From positions 293,883 through 357,882 of the forward strand of contig VWZF01001682.1 of the NCBI GenBank assembly GCA_013396755.1: a DNA stretch of 64,000 bases, given 5' to 3'. The number at the start of each line of letters is the position of its first letter. Position 1 is the first letter of the stretch. Source of the stretch: Sclerurus mexicanus (lineage: Eukaryota; Chordata; Aves; Passeriformes; Furnariidae). The position numbers and the translations under genes were made by a program. Below the pieces are notes generated by a model. The model saw only the letters and a list, made by a program, of their open reading frames with translations. It was not told where the DNA came from and searched no databases. Positions 41,101 to 47,900 of this stretch are shown here, one piece after another.

Positions 41101-43800
41101 TTTTTCTTCTAAGAAAATATTCATTGGTAGAATTAATTTGGACTTTAATTACTTGTATTTCTTTTTCAGTCAGCTTTTGAAAAGACGAGAAGTATCTGTA
41201 CCTTTGAAAATTGAACAGCTTTCTGAGGAATTAGATGCATGGAGAGCTTGCACACAATTAAACAAGTAGGTGGAAAAATATAAAATTACCATGAGTGAGA
41301 CTAGTAGTATTTAACTGTTTAGTTGTAAATTTATTTCCTTTGTAAAATCTGAATATGACTGAAAAAAACAAAGTGCTTTGTGGCTCTTAATTTCTAACAC
41401 ATATTAAGAAGTATAGTTGAAAACCAAATATCTTTTGTGTTGATAGGCCTAGCGATGAATTGCCCTGCACCCCGCCATCAGAATCGCAGAGAGTGACGTA
41501 TTCAGTACTCGTATCACGAATTCAGGAGGAGACTCTGAAAGGAATGGTTGGGCCAGACTGTGTCACTGGATCAAATCTTCCCAGTCATTCAGATGTTCAT
41601 ATCTCTTGTTTGACAGGGCTGAAGATACAGGTATGGTTTCAGAGAGCTGAAGTGTTCTTTCTTGGTGATAGCATGGACTGGTTGGGAGGTTGCCATAAAT
41701 ATAAGGTCCCTCCCATCATTTGGGAGGAATGTTTACCCTGTTATCACAGCAACAGAGTTAAGATGACAAACACTGACATCTGCTATATAAGAATATAAAG
41801 AGTATATAAAGAATTGTCCAATCAAGTAATTGTCATTTCCCAAATCCAAAACTTTTTAATTTCCATTTGAAAGACAGATTTTCTTTGCTAGATGTTCTGT
41901 CTAAAGTGCATGTAATTTGCTGCCTACTACCTCACCACAACTTGAATATACCCAGGAAATTATTTATCTTCAACTACACATTAACATTTTCCTGATGTTG
42001 GTATTTATCACTATGGAAATACATACTATAAAACTTGCAATTCGTGACTAATTAAACCCAGACATTAGAAGACTAAATATTCAGATATGTTTATTCATCA
42101 CTCACATAGAGTGAGTGATGAGAGAAGAGGAGGCTCAGGGGTGACCTCATCACTCTCTACAACTACCTGAAAGGAGGTGTAGCCAGGTGGGAGCAGGTTT
42201 CTTCTCCCAGGCAACCAACAATAGGACAAGAAGGCACGGGCTTGAGTTGTGCCAGGGGAGGTTTAAGTTGGATATTAGAAAGAAATTATTTATAGAGAGA
42301 GAAATCAGGCATTGGAATGGCCGACCCAGAGACATGATGGATTCACTGTCCCTGGAGGTTTTTAAGATGAGATTGATGTGGCACTTAGTGCCATGATCTG
42401 GTAATCACAGTGGTGCTGGATCAAGGGTTGGATTTGATGATCTCAGAGGTCTCTTCCAACCCAGTTGATTCTATGATTCTGTGCTCAAAACTCATTAGTC
42501 CTTGTAACACCTCTTTGGTATATATTGTTACTTCAATAAAGAGGAAATTGACAGATCCTGAAAACACTACTTCTTGTCTTCAGACAGTGCCTCAGTGTGA
42601 ATTTACACTCTTAGATGATACTGAGTCTGTTTCCTCTGTCCAGTGCAAGATGCCAACCCAGAGTAGCAGGGTGGTTCCAGGACTAAGAGAGACAGTTTTG
42701 TGTCAGAAATTGGAGACTGCAAAATGCTAGTGGGATTTTTGAGGTAAACAAAATTATAGCTGCACACCATCAATCTAAAAATACTTGCTGTCAACACTTT
42801 CACATTAGATCAGTGGTCTCTGACTAGGGCTGTATTCTCAACATTTGCTAACAGCCACATAAAGCTGCCATTGTTATAATCCGTTCATCAGGAGTAGCAA
42901 ATATGGTGTCACCAGCTTGTCATCTACAATATCCTTATTTCCGGATTAGTGTACATTAGGAATCATTGCTTTAGGCATGCAAATCAGCTCACAAATCACT
43001 TTGTTAATAGTAAGGTATAGCAGCTTAATTGCATTGGGTTTACAGGTTTTAAGTAGCAAGTTTGGAGAGCACAACCCTTTAAGGAAGTGCTTAAACTGAA
43101 TTGCAGCTTTGACACTGGGTTTTGTCAAATGAATAAATTCCCAAATAGCTCTTCTTCCATCAGATAAATGAGTATTTTGTCCCTTTCATAGTGAACATTT
43201 AAAATTATTCTGTAGACTCCATGTTTTCAAACAATTCATGGAGGCATTATATTGGAGTATTTTTGTAGTTAGGAAAAAGCACAGATCAGCATAGGTAATG
43301 TCAGACACCATGAAATATGGACAGTGTTCTGAAGGAAAAAAGCTTGTTACCTTGGTTTCTAATTGAGGGTAAATGTAACTCTGGAATAATTGACAAGCAT
43401 GTATAAAATAATAGTAAAAATATTATTAAAATCAAACAAAAAGTTTAAATATTATGAAATATTGAGTAGCCGGGTTTGGGAACACAGCAAGTTCACTCCA
43501 TATATAAGGTGTAACTGTTAGTTGTATGTTAGTGGGGTACAATTTTTGCATGAACACAGATGATAGCTGTAAGATTTTCATGTTCTTCTCAGATAAAATG
43601 TGCTTTCTGCTGTGGTGACCTTTACACCATACCTGTGTACTTTCTTTTTATTTCTCCATCTAAACTCTTTTGCTGTACAGGGTCCAGTGTTCTTCCTTGA
43701 AGATGGAAAATCTGCCATTTCACTGAATGATGCTTTGATGTGGGCCAAAGTGAATCCTTTTTCACCACTAGGAACAGGAATACGACTTAACCCATTTTGA
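9028..43800 (+). CDS. WDR17: WDR17, WD repeat-containing protein 17 (complete coding region, 28 coding exons)
   Basis: Joined CDS by eye: 9028-9150, 10157-10340, 12044-12274, 15591-15842, 16589-16711, 17053-17240, 17683-17851, 19071-19162, 20993-21075, 21994-22080, 22685-22849, 24186-24388, 24518-24667, 24779-24909, 26702-26827, 29050-29205, 29481-29545, 29917-30049, 31277-31368, 32213-32312, 33417-33556, 36897-37008, 37729-37870, 37958-38060, 38987-39088, 41170-41265, 41447-41630, 43681-43800. All junctions are GT-AG and phase-consistent; the total is 3852 nt, 1283 residues plus stop. Residues 1-660 form WD40 blades (IIWNV, LRIWNV, IKVWD, FIWDV, VRIWD, IRVWD, VRLWS), enough for two propellers. 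About 770-1200 look helical, resembling the solenoid half of IFT-type WD proteins. The protein ends in GIRLNPF, as in the mammalian orthologue I remember. The start is the ATG of MSQVKQVG, with A at -3; an alternative upstream first exon outside the window cannot be excluded. The molecular role is unclear; scaffolding is inferred from the fold. It is convergent with ASB5. Confidence 0.97.
10157..10340 (+). CDS. WDR17: WDR17 coding exon 2 (residues 42-102)
   Basis: Acceptor is TTTGTTTAG. It reads LDHRYNEF to NTKG and contains the first clear WD40 blade, ending in VIIWNV. Donor is AAAG/gtatgt, phase 1. Confidence 0.95.
12044..12274 (+). CDS. WDR17: WDR17 coding exon 3 (residues 103-179)
   Basis: Acceptor is TATTTCAG. 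It reads IPASLSWCWN to SLSIFQP, two blade edges (GPLYIWTV and GSLSIF). Donor is CCAG/gtaaaa, phase 1. The exon is symmetric (1-1) and could be skipped in frame. Confidence 0.95.
12275..15590 (+). other. WDR17 intron 3 (3.3 kb)
   Basis: AT-rich unique sequence. Apart from the AT run at its left end I see no repeat, RNA gene or exon. Several short poly-A runs, for example around 13520, give spurious open frames. Confidence 0.6.
12298..12321. repeat. AT dinucleotide microsatellite
   Basis: About 11-12 copies of AT immediately after WDR17 exon 3, starting some 25 nt beyond its donor. Confidence 0.95.
15591..15842 (+). CDS. WDR17: WDR17 coding exon 4 (residues 180-263)
   Basis: Follows a 3.3-kb intron. 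Acceptor is GCACTTAAAG. It reads SKNQKHVLRP to PGMFITG and includes an acidic EGTDEEDP loop. Donor is GGAG/gtaaga, phase 1. Confidence 0.95.
16383..16452 (+). mobile_element. CR1 LINE 3'-tail fragment
   Basis: GATCTTCAGAGGTCCCGTCCAGCCC then TTCTGTGATTCTATGG, the typical sense-strand CR1 3' end. Very short, in WDR17 intron 4. Confidence 0.8.
16589..16711 (+). CDS. WDR17: WDR17 coding exon 5 (residues 264-304)
   Basis: Acceptor is a long T tract ending AACCTCAG. It reads DSQVGVLRIWNV to SSPPKKK, a canonical IWN blade end followed by a basic loop. Donor is AAAGC/gtaagt, phase 1. Confidence 0.94.
17053..17240 (+). CDS. WDR17: WDR17 coding exon 6 (residues 305-367)
   Basis: Acceptor is TTTTGTTAAG. 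It begins with a Ser/Thr-rich loop (TSSTSEAVPPPTLTQ) and ends in AKKWDFLRDL. Donor is TTG/gtatgg, phase 0. Confidence 0.94.
17683..17851 (+). CDS. WDR17: WDR17 coding exon 7 (residues 368-423)
   Basis: Acceptor is TTTCATTTAAG. It is a full blade, GHVETIFDCKF through DGTIKVWDINTL, with the classic GH and WD signatures. Donor is CCAG/gtaaga, phase 1. Confidence 0.96.
19071..19162 (+). CDS. WDR17: WDR17 coding exon 8 (residues 424-454)
   Basis: Acceptor is CTTTTTAAAG. It reads DLNCIAGATSRNGGFIWDV to TRFNE, the end of a blade with WD. Donor is GAG/gtaaga, phase 0. Confidence 0.95.
19735..20830 (-). mobile_element. CR1 LINE fragment, ORF1/ORF2 boundary and endonuclease region, antisense
   Basis: The minus-strand translation contains CR1 signatures despite stops: YLEQAQAAKDINIKQDYGAT, KCLYTNAYSTGNKQAE, HDWNVVKDYMMFNEDRP, ETLWVRIKG and VVGVCYRLPDQEEEV. 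These belong to the CR1 ORF1 end and the start of the ORF2 endonuclease domain. Several stops and frameshifts make it dead. It lies in WDR17 intron 8 against the gene's direction; boundaries are approximate. Confidence 0.85.
20993..21075 (+). CDS. WDR17: WDR17 coding exon 9 (residues 455-481)
   Basis: Begins just right of a CR1 fragment. Acceptor is ATTTTTTGAAG. It reads HGKNGIFCIAWSHKDS to CSSDGF, a GH-initiated blade. Donor is TTTTG/gtgagt, phase 2. Confidence 0.95.
21994..22080 (+). CDS. WDR17: WDR17 coding exon 10 (residues 482-510)
   Basis: Acceptor is TTGTTTTCAG. It reads IIRTIDGNVLHKYKHP to DWSQNN. Donor is ACAA/gtaagt, phase 2. The exon is symmetric (2-2). Confidence 0.95.
22337..22364 (+). 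repeat. G-rich tract
   Basis: A run of ten G at 22341-22350, then ACA, then six G. It lies in WDR17 intron 10 and is strikingly G-rich against AT-rich surroundings. Confidence 0.9.
22685..22849 (+). CDS. WDR17: WDR17 coding exon 11 (residues 511-565)
   Basis: Acceptor is TATTTTGCAG. It reads DMIATGCEDKNVRVYY to CSGSDDG, spanning a blade end and the next GH blade (GHTAKVFHVRW). The donor GATGG/gtttgt is weak, but phase 2 fits exon 12 exactly. Confidence 0.93.
22974..23001. repeat. 14-bp tandem duplication
   Basis: TCTAAAGAAACAGG appears twice back to back in WDR17 intron 11. Confidence 0.85.
23350..23800 (-). mobile_element. CR1 LINE reverse-transcriptase fragment, antisense
   Basis: The plus strand reads as the reverse complement of the CR1 RT region (GAGGAGCACTCCTGGTGACC, GACCTTGTCATAGAAGGA, CCATGTTGACTGTGCCTG, CTGTAATTTCCTGGGTC). 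The minus strand translates to pieces such as QDPGNYRSVNLSS and KVTWPVDEVKVLDVV-like segments. Interrupted and dead. It lies in WDR17 intron 11. Confidence 0.88.
24186..24388 (+). CDS. WDR17: WDR17 coding exon 12 (residues 566-633)
   Basis: Acceptor is CCTGTTTCAG. It holds two canonical blade ends, TVRIWDYTQ and YTIRVWDTRDG, and ends in HGADVYG. Donor is TATG/gtaatt, phase 1. Confidence 0.96.
24518..24667 (+). CDS. WDR17: WDR17 coding exon 13 (residues 634-683)
   Basis: Acceptor is CTCTCTACTAG. It reads LTCHPSRPFTMASCSRDSTV to DIIGNTG, with the last WD blade (VRLWSL). Donor is ACAG/gtaagc, phase 1. It is followed by an intron of only 111 bases that has no in-frame stop. Confidence 0.95.
24668..24778 (+). 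other. WDR17 intron 13, 111 nt, stop-free and in frame
   Basis: Between donor ACAG/gtaagc and acceptor TGTGTTAG. Its length is a multiple of three and the frame from exon 13 reads straight through to exon 14. If translated, its T-rich sequence encodes a hydrophobic run with a core of VLIILLFLLFFSLVIIIFLI. Normal splicing is strongly supported by homology, so retention would be alternative. Confidence 0.85.
24779..24909 (+). CDS. WDR17: WDR17 coding exon 14 (residues 684-727)
   Basis: Acceptor is GTGTGTTAG. It reads RAVESGAPPLLCGKVSRD to RWFSECFS, the helical linker leaving the propellers. Donor is TTCA/gtaagt, phase 0. Confidence 0.94.
24910..29049 (+). other. WDR17 introns 14 and 15 (excluding exon 15)
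   Basis: About 4 kb of AT-rich unique sequence around exon 15. A poly-A run followed by CCAAAACACAAACAAACC lies near 28231-28262. I see no recognisable element or RNA gene. Confidence 0.5.
26702..26827 (+). CDS. WDR17: WDR17 coding exon 15 (residues 728-769)
   Basis: Acceptor is AATGATTTCAG. It reads PPGGSKNLWDLVAVIKGQDD to HLTRFRM. Donor is ATG/gtaagt. Both ends are phase 0, so the exon can be skipped in frame. Confidence 0.94.
29050..29205 (+). CDS. WDR17: WDR17 coding exon 16 (residues 770-821)
   Basis: Acceptor is a strong pyrimidine tract ending CCCCCTCAG. It reads SKAQELTTVKMSKFGGGIG to MVELGE, the start of the solenoid. Donor is GAGAG/gtaaaa. Both ends are phase 0. Confidence 0.95.
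29481..29545 (+). CDS. WDR17: WDR17 coding exon 17 (residues 822-842)
   Basis: Short 65-nt exon. Acceptor is TTTCTTCTAG. It reads WDKALSVAPGVSMKYWRKLM, a helix pair typical of TPR-like solenoids. Donor is AAAG/gtaaga, phase 2. Confidence 0.93.
29917..30049 (+). CDS. WDR17: WDR17 coding exon 18 (residues 843-887)
   Basis: Acceptor is GTTTAATTAG. It reads RADQLIQEENDDVIPYC to KEALLVAQ, a helical solenoid segment. Donor is ACAG/gtattg, phase 0. Confidence 0.95.
30694..30790 (-). mobile_element. CR1 LINE 3'-end fragment, antisense
   Basis: CACAGAATCACAGAATCAAT, GGTTGGAAAAGACCTTTGAG, GAGTCCAACCCTTGACC, CACCACCTTGTCAACT: the classic reverse complement of a CR1 tail. In WDR17 intron 18. Confidence 0.92.
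30867..30890. repeat. 11-bp tandem duplication
   Basis: GCCACTATCT twice, followed by GCC, in WDR17 intron 18. Confidence 0.85.
31277..31368 (+). CDS. WDR17: WDR17 coding exon 19 (residues 888-917, variable linker)
   Basis: Acceptor is CTCTTCCAG. It reads AACEGNIQMVPP and then a Ser/Thr/Asn-rich, low-complexity run ending NNTDDYN. The AACEGN start is conserved; the polar tail differs from the mammalian sequence I remember. Donor is ATGA/gtaaat, phase 2. The frame closes perfectly with exon 20. Confidence 0.9.
31595..31737 (+). mobile_element. CR1 LINE 3'-end fragment
   Basis: Reads GTTTAAGGCTAGGTTGGGTG, then CCTGCCTGTGGCAGG and GATGATCTTTAAGGTCCCTT, ending CATTCTATGATTCTGTGA. Sense-strand CR1 tail in WDR17 intron 19. 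Confidence 0.93.
32213..32312 (+). CDS. WDR17: WDR17 coding exon 20 (residues 918-951)
   Basis: Acceptor is TTCCTGCAG. It reads ELLHNISKELADWYFQDGHA to AVENIE. Donor is GAG/gtaatt, phase 0. Confidence 0.95.
33417..33556 (+). CDS. WDR17: WDR17 coding exon 21 (residues 952-997)
   Basis: Acceptor is CTGGGCAAG, with a weak pyrimidine tract. It reads LAMANLIRGNELELAISVG to KCMTVTT. Donor is CATG/gtaaga, phase 2, making a Trp codon across the junction. Confidence 0.92.
33557..36896 (+). other. WDR17 intron 21 (3.3 kb)
   Basis: AT-rich unique sequence with a T run near 35530. No exon, RNA gene or recognised mobile element seen. Confidence 0.55.
36897..37008 (+). CDS. WDR17: WDR17 coding exon 22 (residues 998-1035)
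   Basis: Follows a 3.3-kb intron. Acceptor is TTTGTGCAG. It reads DLAADLLMMIPDNKLQLVK to NDLHEK. Donor is AAAAG/gtacaa, phase 0. Confidence 0.94.
37729..37870 (+). CDS. WDR17: WDR17 coding exon 23 (residues 1036-1082)
   Basis: Acceptor is TTTCTTTCCAG. It reads CNLPDVEECMQLAETTQADG to LPIGIQYVK. Donor is AAAG/gtaggt, phase 1. The next intron is only 87 nt. Confidence 0.95.
37958..38060 (+). CDS. WDR17: WDR17 coding exon 24 (residues 1083-1116)
   Basis: Acceptor is TTTTCAACAG. It reads EQLCGSDWTLDSVFPYLDLL to MLHKCS. Donor is GTGA/gtgagt, phase 2. A TA dinucleotide run begins about 100 nt downstream. Confidence 0.94.
38161..38190. repeat. TA dinucleotide microsatellite
   Basis: GTGTATATAT continuing to ATATGT, about 12 TA units, in WDR17 intron 24. 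Confidence 0.95.
38987..39088 (+). CDS. WDR17: WDR17 coding exon 25 (residues 1117-1150)
   Basis: Acceptor is CATTTTTTTAG. It reads EFRNELLILCGYIGALLAIR to LYEYT. Donor is CAAG/gtaata, phase 2. The exon is symmetric (2-2). Confidence 0.95.
39560..39900. repeat. Degenerate TGACC/CTTGA-type satellite in WDR17 intron 25
   Basis: About 340 bp built almost wholly from short variants of TTGAC, TGACC, TGACT, TGATC, CTTGG and AGCC, spaced about five bases apart. The cleanest core is TGACCTGACCTGACCTT at 39708-39724. It looks like an old pentamer-derived minisatellite that has decayed. No named family recognised. Confidence 0.75.
41170..41265 (+). CDS. WDR17: WDR17 coding exon 26 (residues 1151-1182)
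   Basis: Acceptor is TTTCTTTTTCAG. It reads SQLLKRREVSVPLKIEQLSE to CTQLN. Donor is ACAA/gtaggt, phase 2. Confidence 0.95.
41447..41630 (+). CDS. WDR17: WDR17 coding exon 27 (residues 1183-1244)
   Basis: Acceptor is TGTTGATAG. It reads KPSDELPCTPPSESQRVTYS to LTGLKIQ, a Pro/Ser-rich segment and then a compact conserved module. Donor is ACAG/gtatgg, phase 0. Confidence 0.94.
42105..42483 (+). mobile_element. CR1 LINE 3'-end fragment
   Basis: Reads GAGGAGGCTCAGGGGTGACC, CACTCTCTACAACTACCTGA, GATGATCTCAGAGGTCTCTT and ends GTTGATTCTATGATTCTGTG. Sense-strand CR1 3' end in WDR17 intron 27. Same subfamily as the copy at 56180-56612. Confidence 0.95.
43681..43800 (+). CDS. WDR17: WDR17 coding exon 28 with stop (residues 1245-1283)
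   Basis: Acceptor is TTTTGCTGTACAG. It reads GPVFFLEDGKSAISLNDALM to GIRLNPF and TGA at 43798-43800. The C-terminus matches the mammalian protein I remember almost exactly. Confidence 0.97.
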   Translation, partial: GPVFFLEDGKSAISLNDALMWAKVNPFSPLGTGIRLNPF

Positions 43801-44995
43801 TGGGGTGTTTCCTCTGTGCTTCACAGTGCTTAAAATAATGCTCTGGGGGTTAATACTGATTTAACCTTGATTGTCAAAGGACAGAAAGTGGTAGTTGATT
43901 CCTCCTGAAGGGCAAGTATGTGAACTTTGAAAATTGTAAAATGAGAACATGAAAATGATTTCTATAGAAATGGTTGTTGAGAATCCAAAGAAAAAAGTTA
44001 TTTGATAATCCAAAGAAAAAGTCCTAACTTCATATACAGCCATGTTGTTGTTTGTTTTTTTTTTTTAATAAGAATAGTGTTGTCAGACAATACAGACATA
44101 TTTTAGTCACCTCTGTTTGAATAGATGCCTTGAAAAGGAGGTAAGCAACTATCTGCACATTATCAAAATATTGATAACAAACTGTGAAATGCATAAACAC
44201 ACTTCCAAACGCATAATAACAGAATTACTTTATTGATAGCCACTGCAACCTGTTTTTCGAATGACTGGAAAACAGTGGCTGTTTCACATATTGTGTCCCC
44301 CTTTTTAACTTAAACTAATTTTTACACACAGGGTTCTACAGTAAAACTAAATTTAAACAGTAGATTATTTTTTTTCATTCATTCATTCATTCTTGTGCTT
44401 TATTAGCACTACAGATAGCAGTTATGTTTTGTTTAGATAGTTTTGAATATCTAGAGTAAAAAAATTCTATTTTCTAATAGGATCATCTTTCGCAACTGTC
44501 CCCCTTATATTTTCACTGGAGACTAAGATATATTTATAAAACTCTTTTTTTAAAAAAAAAAACAAAAAACAAAGGGTTTGTAAAGGAACAAACAGCAAAT
44601 TTATTGAAATTATTTAACTATGCTATGTATATTTAAAGTACTGGTTTTCTTTTTACACTTTTGTATTAGTTATAAATATGCATAAAGTATGACAAACTAG
44701 AAGTAAATACCCGTGCATATATATTTTTATTTACTAAATCTGTGCTCAAATGGAAAAAATAAATTTATGGCAATAGAGTACTAAGAATATTTAAACTTTA
44801 AAGCTGTGTAAGCATGGAATTTAATCATAAGGAAAATATGCTTATTGATTATTCTTATTAATAATTCTTATAATCAGAATTATCCATAGGAAAGATAATT
44901 TGTTTACGATATTCTTTATTAGCTTAATTGGTGGCACATAAGCAGAAATCTATTTTGTGTTGCTACATTTTTTGCTGCTGTTTTAAAATAAATTA
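43801..44995 (+). other. WDR17: WDR17 3' UTR, end inferred
   Basis: AT-rich sequence after the WDR17 stop. Possible polyadenylation signals AATAAA are seen at 44758-44763 and 44987-44992; another AATAAA at 45215-45220 would give a longer UTR. The true cleavage site cannot be decided from sequence alone. An ATTC tetranucleotide run lies at about 44376-44392. Confidence 0.5.
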
Positions 44996-47900
44996 AAAAA
45001 AAATATTTAAAATCCTTATAATTACATGAAATGTAAAGTTGCAATTAAAAATTGGCAGAATTATTTCAATAGTAACTTTTGTAAAACTGGAAATAATACC
45101 AGGTCTCTCTTTATCAGATGCTGTCAAACAATCCTCAATATAGAGGTAAGCCATGTCCTCACTTGACTAGAAATAACAGTGCCACCATGCTGGAAAGGTA
45201 GGATGGAGATTAGAAATAAAAGAATGCAAGGTTGTTTTTCCTCCTTCTTAAAAAAGGTAAAATTTAATCCTGGCATTGTTCTAGAGTATTATTACAGGGT
45301 TTCTGTTGTAAGAATAAATTGGAGGGGAGGAATGGTGGGGGAGAGTAATGCTTAGCTGTTTTGTAACCTAAAACCCTCCATTTTTGTACATACTTTGATG
45401 CTGGAACAGAATGTTTTAATTTTTGTGGGTATTCTTTGAAAAATGATTTTTCTGTTTAACTTCATGGAGTTTGGAAAAAGAAGAATCGGGTTTCAGAAGG
45501 TAAAATTCATAGTTTTTGAAATAATCTTCCATCAGTCAGTATCTGATATTCTGCTTCTCTCAAATGAAAGACTAGTTGTCTTTTAGCACATAAATTTTAT
45601 AACCTGGTCTATGAAAGTTGTTAATGCAGAGGTGCAGAGCAATGGTAAGAACTGAACATGCAGCCCCATGACTAGTGATTGAGATCTGAAGCATTGACTC
45701 AACTGCCATTCTACTATATTTAAAATCTTTTACTGTATCATAAGGATTTTTACCAATATTTCACAGTTTAAATATCTTACTATGTAGTATAACTGTATCA
45801 ATGTGTTGCACATAAATTGTGCCTTAATGTGAAATCTTGGGCAAATCTACTCCCTCTTTAAATTAGAGAGTGAGGGTTAGGAATTTTTTCATTGCTAAAA
45901 TACAAAAACTAAGTCAAAGGGCATTTTTTTATATATTTGGGATCCACCAGGTAACAGTCATTGTGAATAATATGAGGTTGCATTTTCCTTAAAGTTGTTT
46001 GTACCTTGTGTTGAGTGAGGGGAACATGCAAAAAAGGTTGTAACTGTGTCTACTGCTACAGCTGTGGTTGCAACAGTCAAACTATGAATTCATCACTTTC
46101 AAAATGAATTTCAGATTGTTTGTTAATATGTGACTTAATTGTCTGGCACAGCAAGTCAAGTACAGATATTTCTCCTTTTAAGATTAAAGAATACTTAGTC
46201 CCAAATGCTTGTTTGACTCTTCTGTAAAAGTCATATTTCCATTTGAATGATGAAATATATCAAGCTATACAGCTAGTGCTTTCCAATTATTATTAAATCT
46301 CAGTTAAATTTAACATCACTTTATCCCTACAAAACCAAATTCATTATTCTGTTGAAAGAATCTGTCCACCATTACAGAGATGTTTATAAGCTTCACAGAC
46401 AGCCTCACTGGCAGCTGCAGTGTGAGATATGAGATGTGACATTTAAATCCATACCATTGGACTTCTTCATTGGGTAAAATAATTTAAATCCAGAATTGCA
46501 ACCATTTAAGATTACACTAATGCAAGAAACTCAGTTCATTCTTTACACAAAAAAACAAGAGTCTAGATACCTTTTTCAGAACAGGCACTAGGTTTTCTTA
46601 AGAACTTGAAGCTTACACATTTATGTAGGAAGGAAATGAAATCCAGGATCATCTTTGCTCCAGATACAGAGCAGGAAGTGGATTCGCAACAGCAGTGCTG
46701 AAGACCAGTATGCATTTGCAAATAGTATGTCACAGTATGTGACAGCATGAAGTACACTTTCTGATTTAGTGAAAATTTCACATTCAACTATTCTATCTTG
46801 TGACTTACTTATACATTGTTATAGCCTGGGCAAGGCCCAGGCGGTGCCAAGCGGCCCCCCCAGGTCCCATTCTCTGTGCTCCCTCAGCCCCCCAGTGCGG
46901 TGCCTCCTGTTGTCTCCCGAGTGCTTTTTCAGCATGCCTGTAGCATTTCATCATTGGATTTCTTTCCAGAATTGACATACTGCACTACATTTTTAATTTT
47001 CTTATAATAAGAGCTATTCCAGCCTGTAAAGAATGATCCTTCTAAACTAGGGTGTGCTGTAGTAGTCTTTAACAGTGCTCTGACCTGGGGCAATGTTTGC
47101 CTCAGATCCTGGTTCCTAGTATTTTAATACATTACTTTAACAATTATTTCATGCTATGGATAGGACCCTCACAGCATGAGAAGAGTAACAAACCTGTTTC
47201 CTTTAATTTCTGGCTAAACCAAGGATCATTTTTGGAACGGATTTTACCAAGTAGTAATGTCAGGTATTTCATTGCTGTGTGTTTTTGGTATTTGGCATTA
47301 GAATGCTCTGATCTGCCTGAGACATGTTCCAGTGTGAAGTCCTGCCAGGGCAACAACATCCACTCCCTATTTTTGTTTGTCCTTGTTACATAGTAACAGA
47401 AGTGATGCCCCCATCTCACTTAGCTGAGCTTGCCAAAATGATTTGCACTTTCATGTAAGTATTTGGTAGCAAAAGATTAACATTTATGTTGAGAATTGCA
47501 TCTTGCCCAAGATCAAAGTCATAATATTACCATAAGCCAGTTTCTTCTAACTAGTCTACCATTCTGTAGAATTACAGAAAAAGCAGTACCAAATACCTAC
47601 AAACTACGAAGATGCTCTGTTTGCTCTTTGGATGGTGGCAAAGATCAGTGAGAATGATAGGAATAGATACTGCAAATGCCATAAGAGCATGAACACACCT
47701 ATTTGCAATGAGATGATTTGGACTCTGATGTGACTCTTAGCAAAACTTCTAACATTATCTAGTTGTGTTTTGAATAGGTGTTTGCAGAATAGCCATGCTT
47801 GCTCAAAACTGTTCTTACTGGATAGAAAATGAGAGCTTTTTTTGACACTTTGTCTGAGTCAAACTTGAAAACCTGAAGGTGAGGATCTAAATGATCTCAT

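Noticed and set aside
46370..46470. Minus-strand short frame with an ASEAVCEAYKHLCNGG-like peptide
   Set aside because: Looks protein-like for about 30 residues but has no family, no good acceptor and an early stop.
47144..47419. Minus-strand open frame of 91 codons, tested as SPATA4
   Set aside because: No CH-domain motif or other SPATA4 resemblance.
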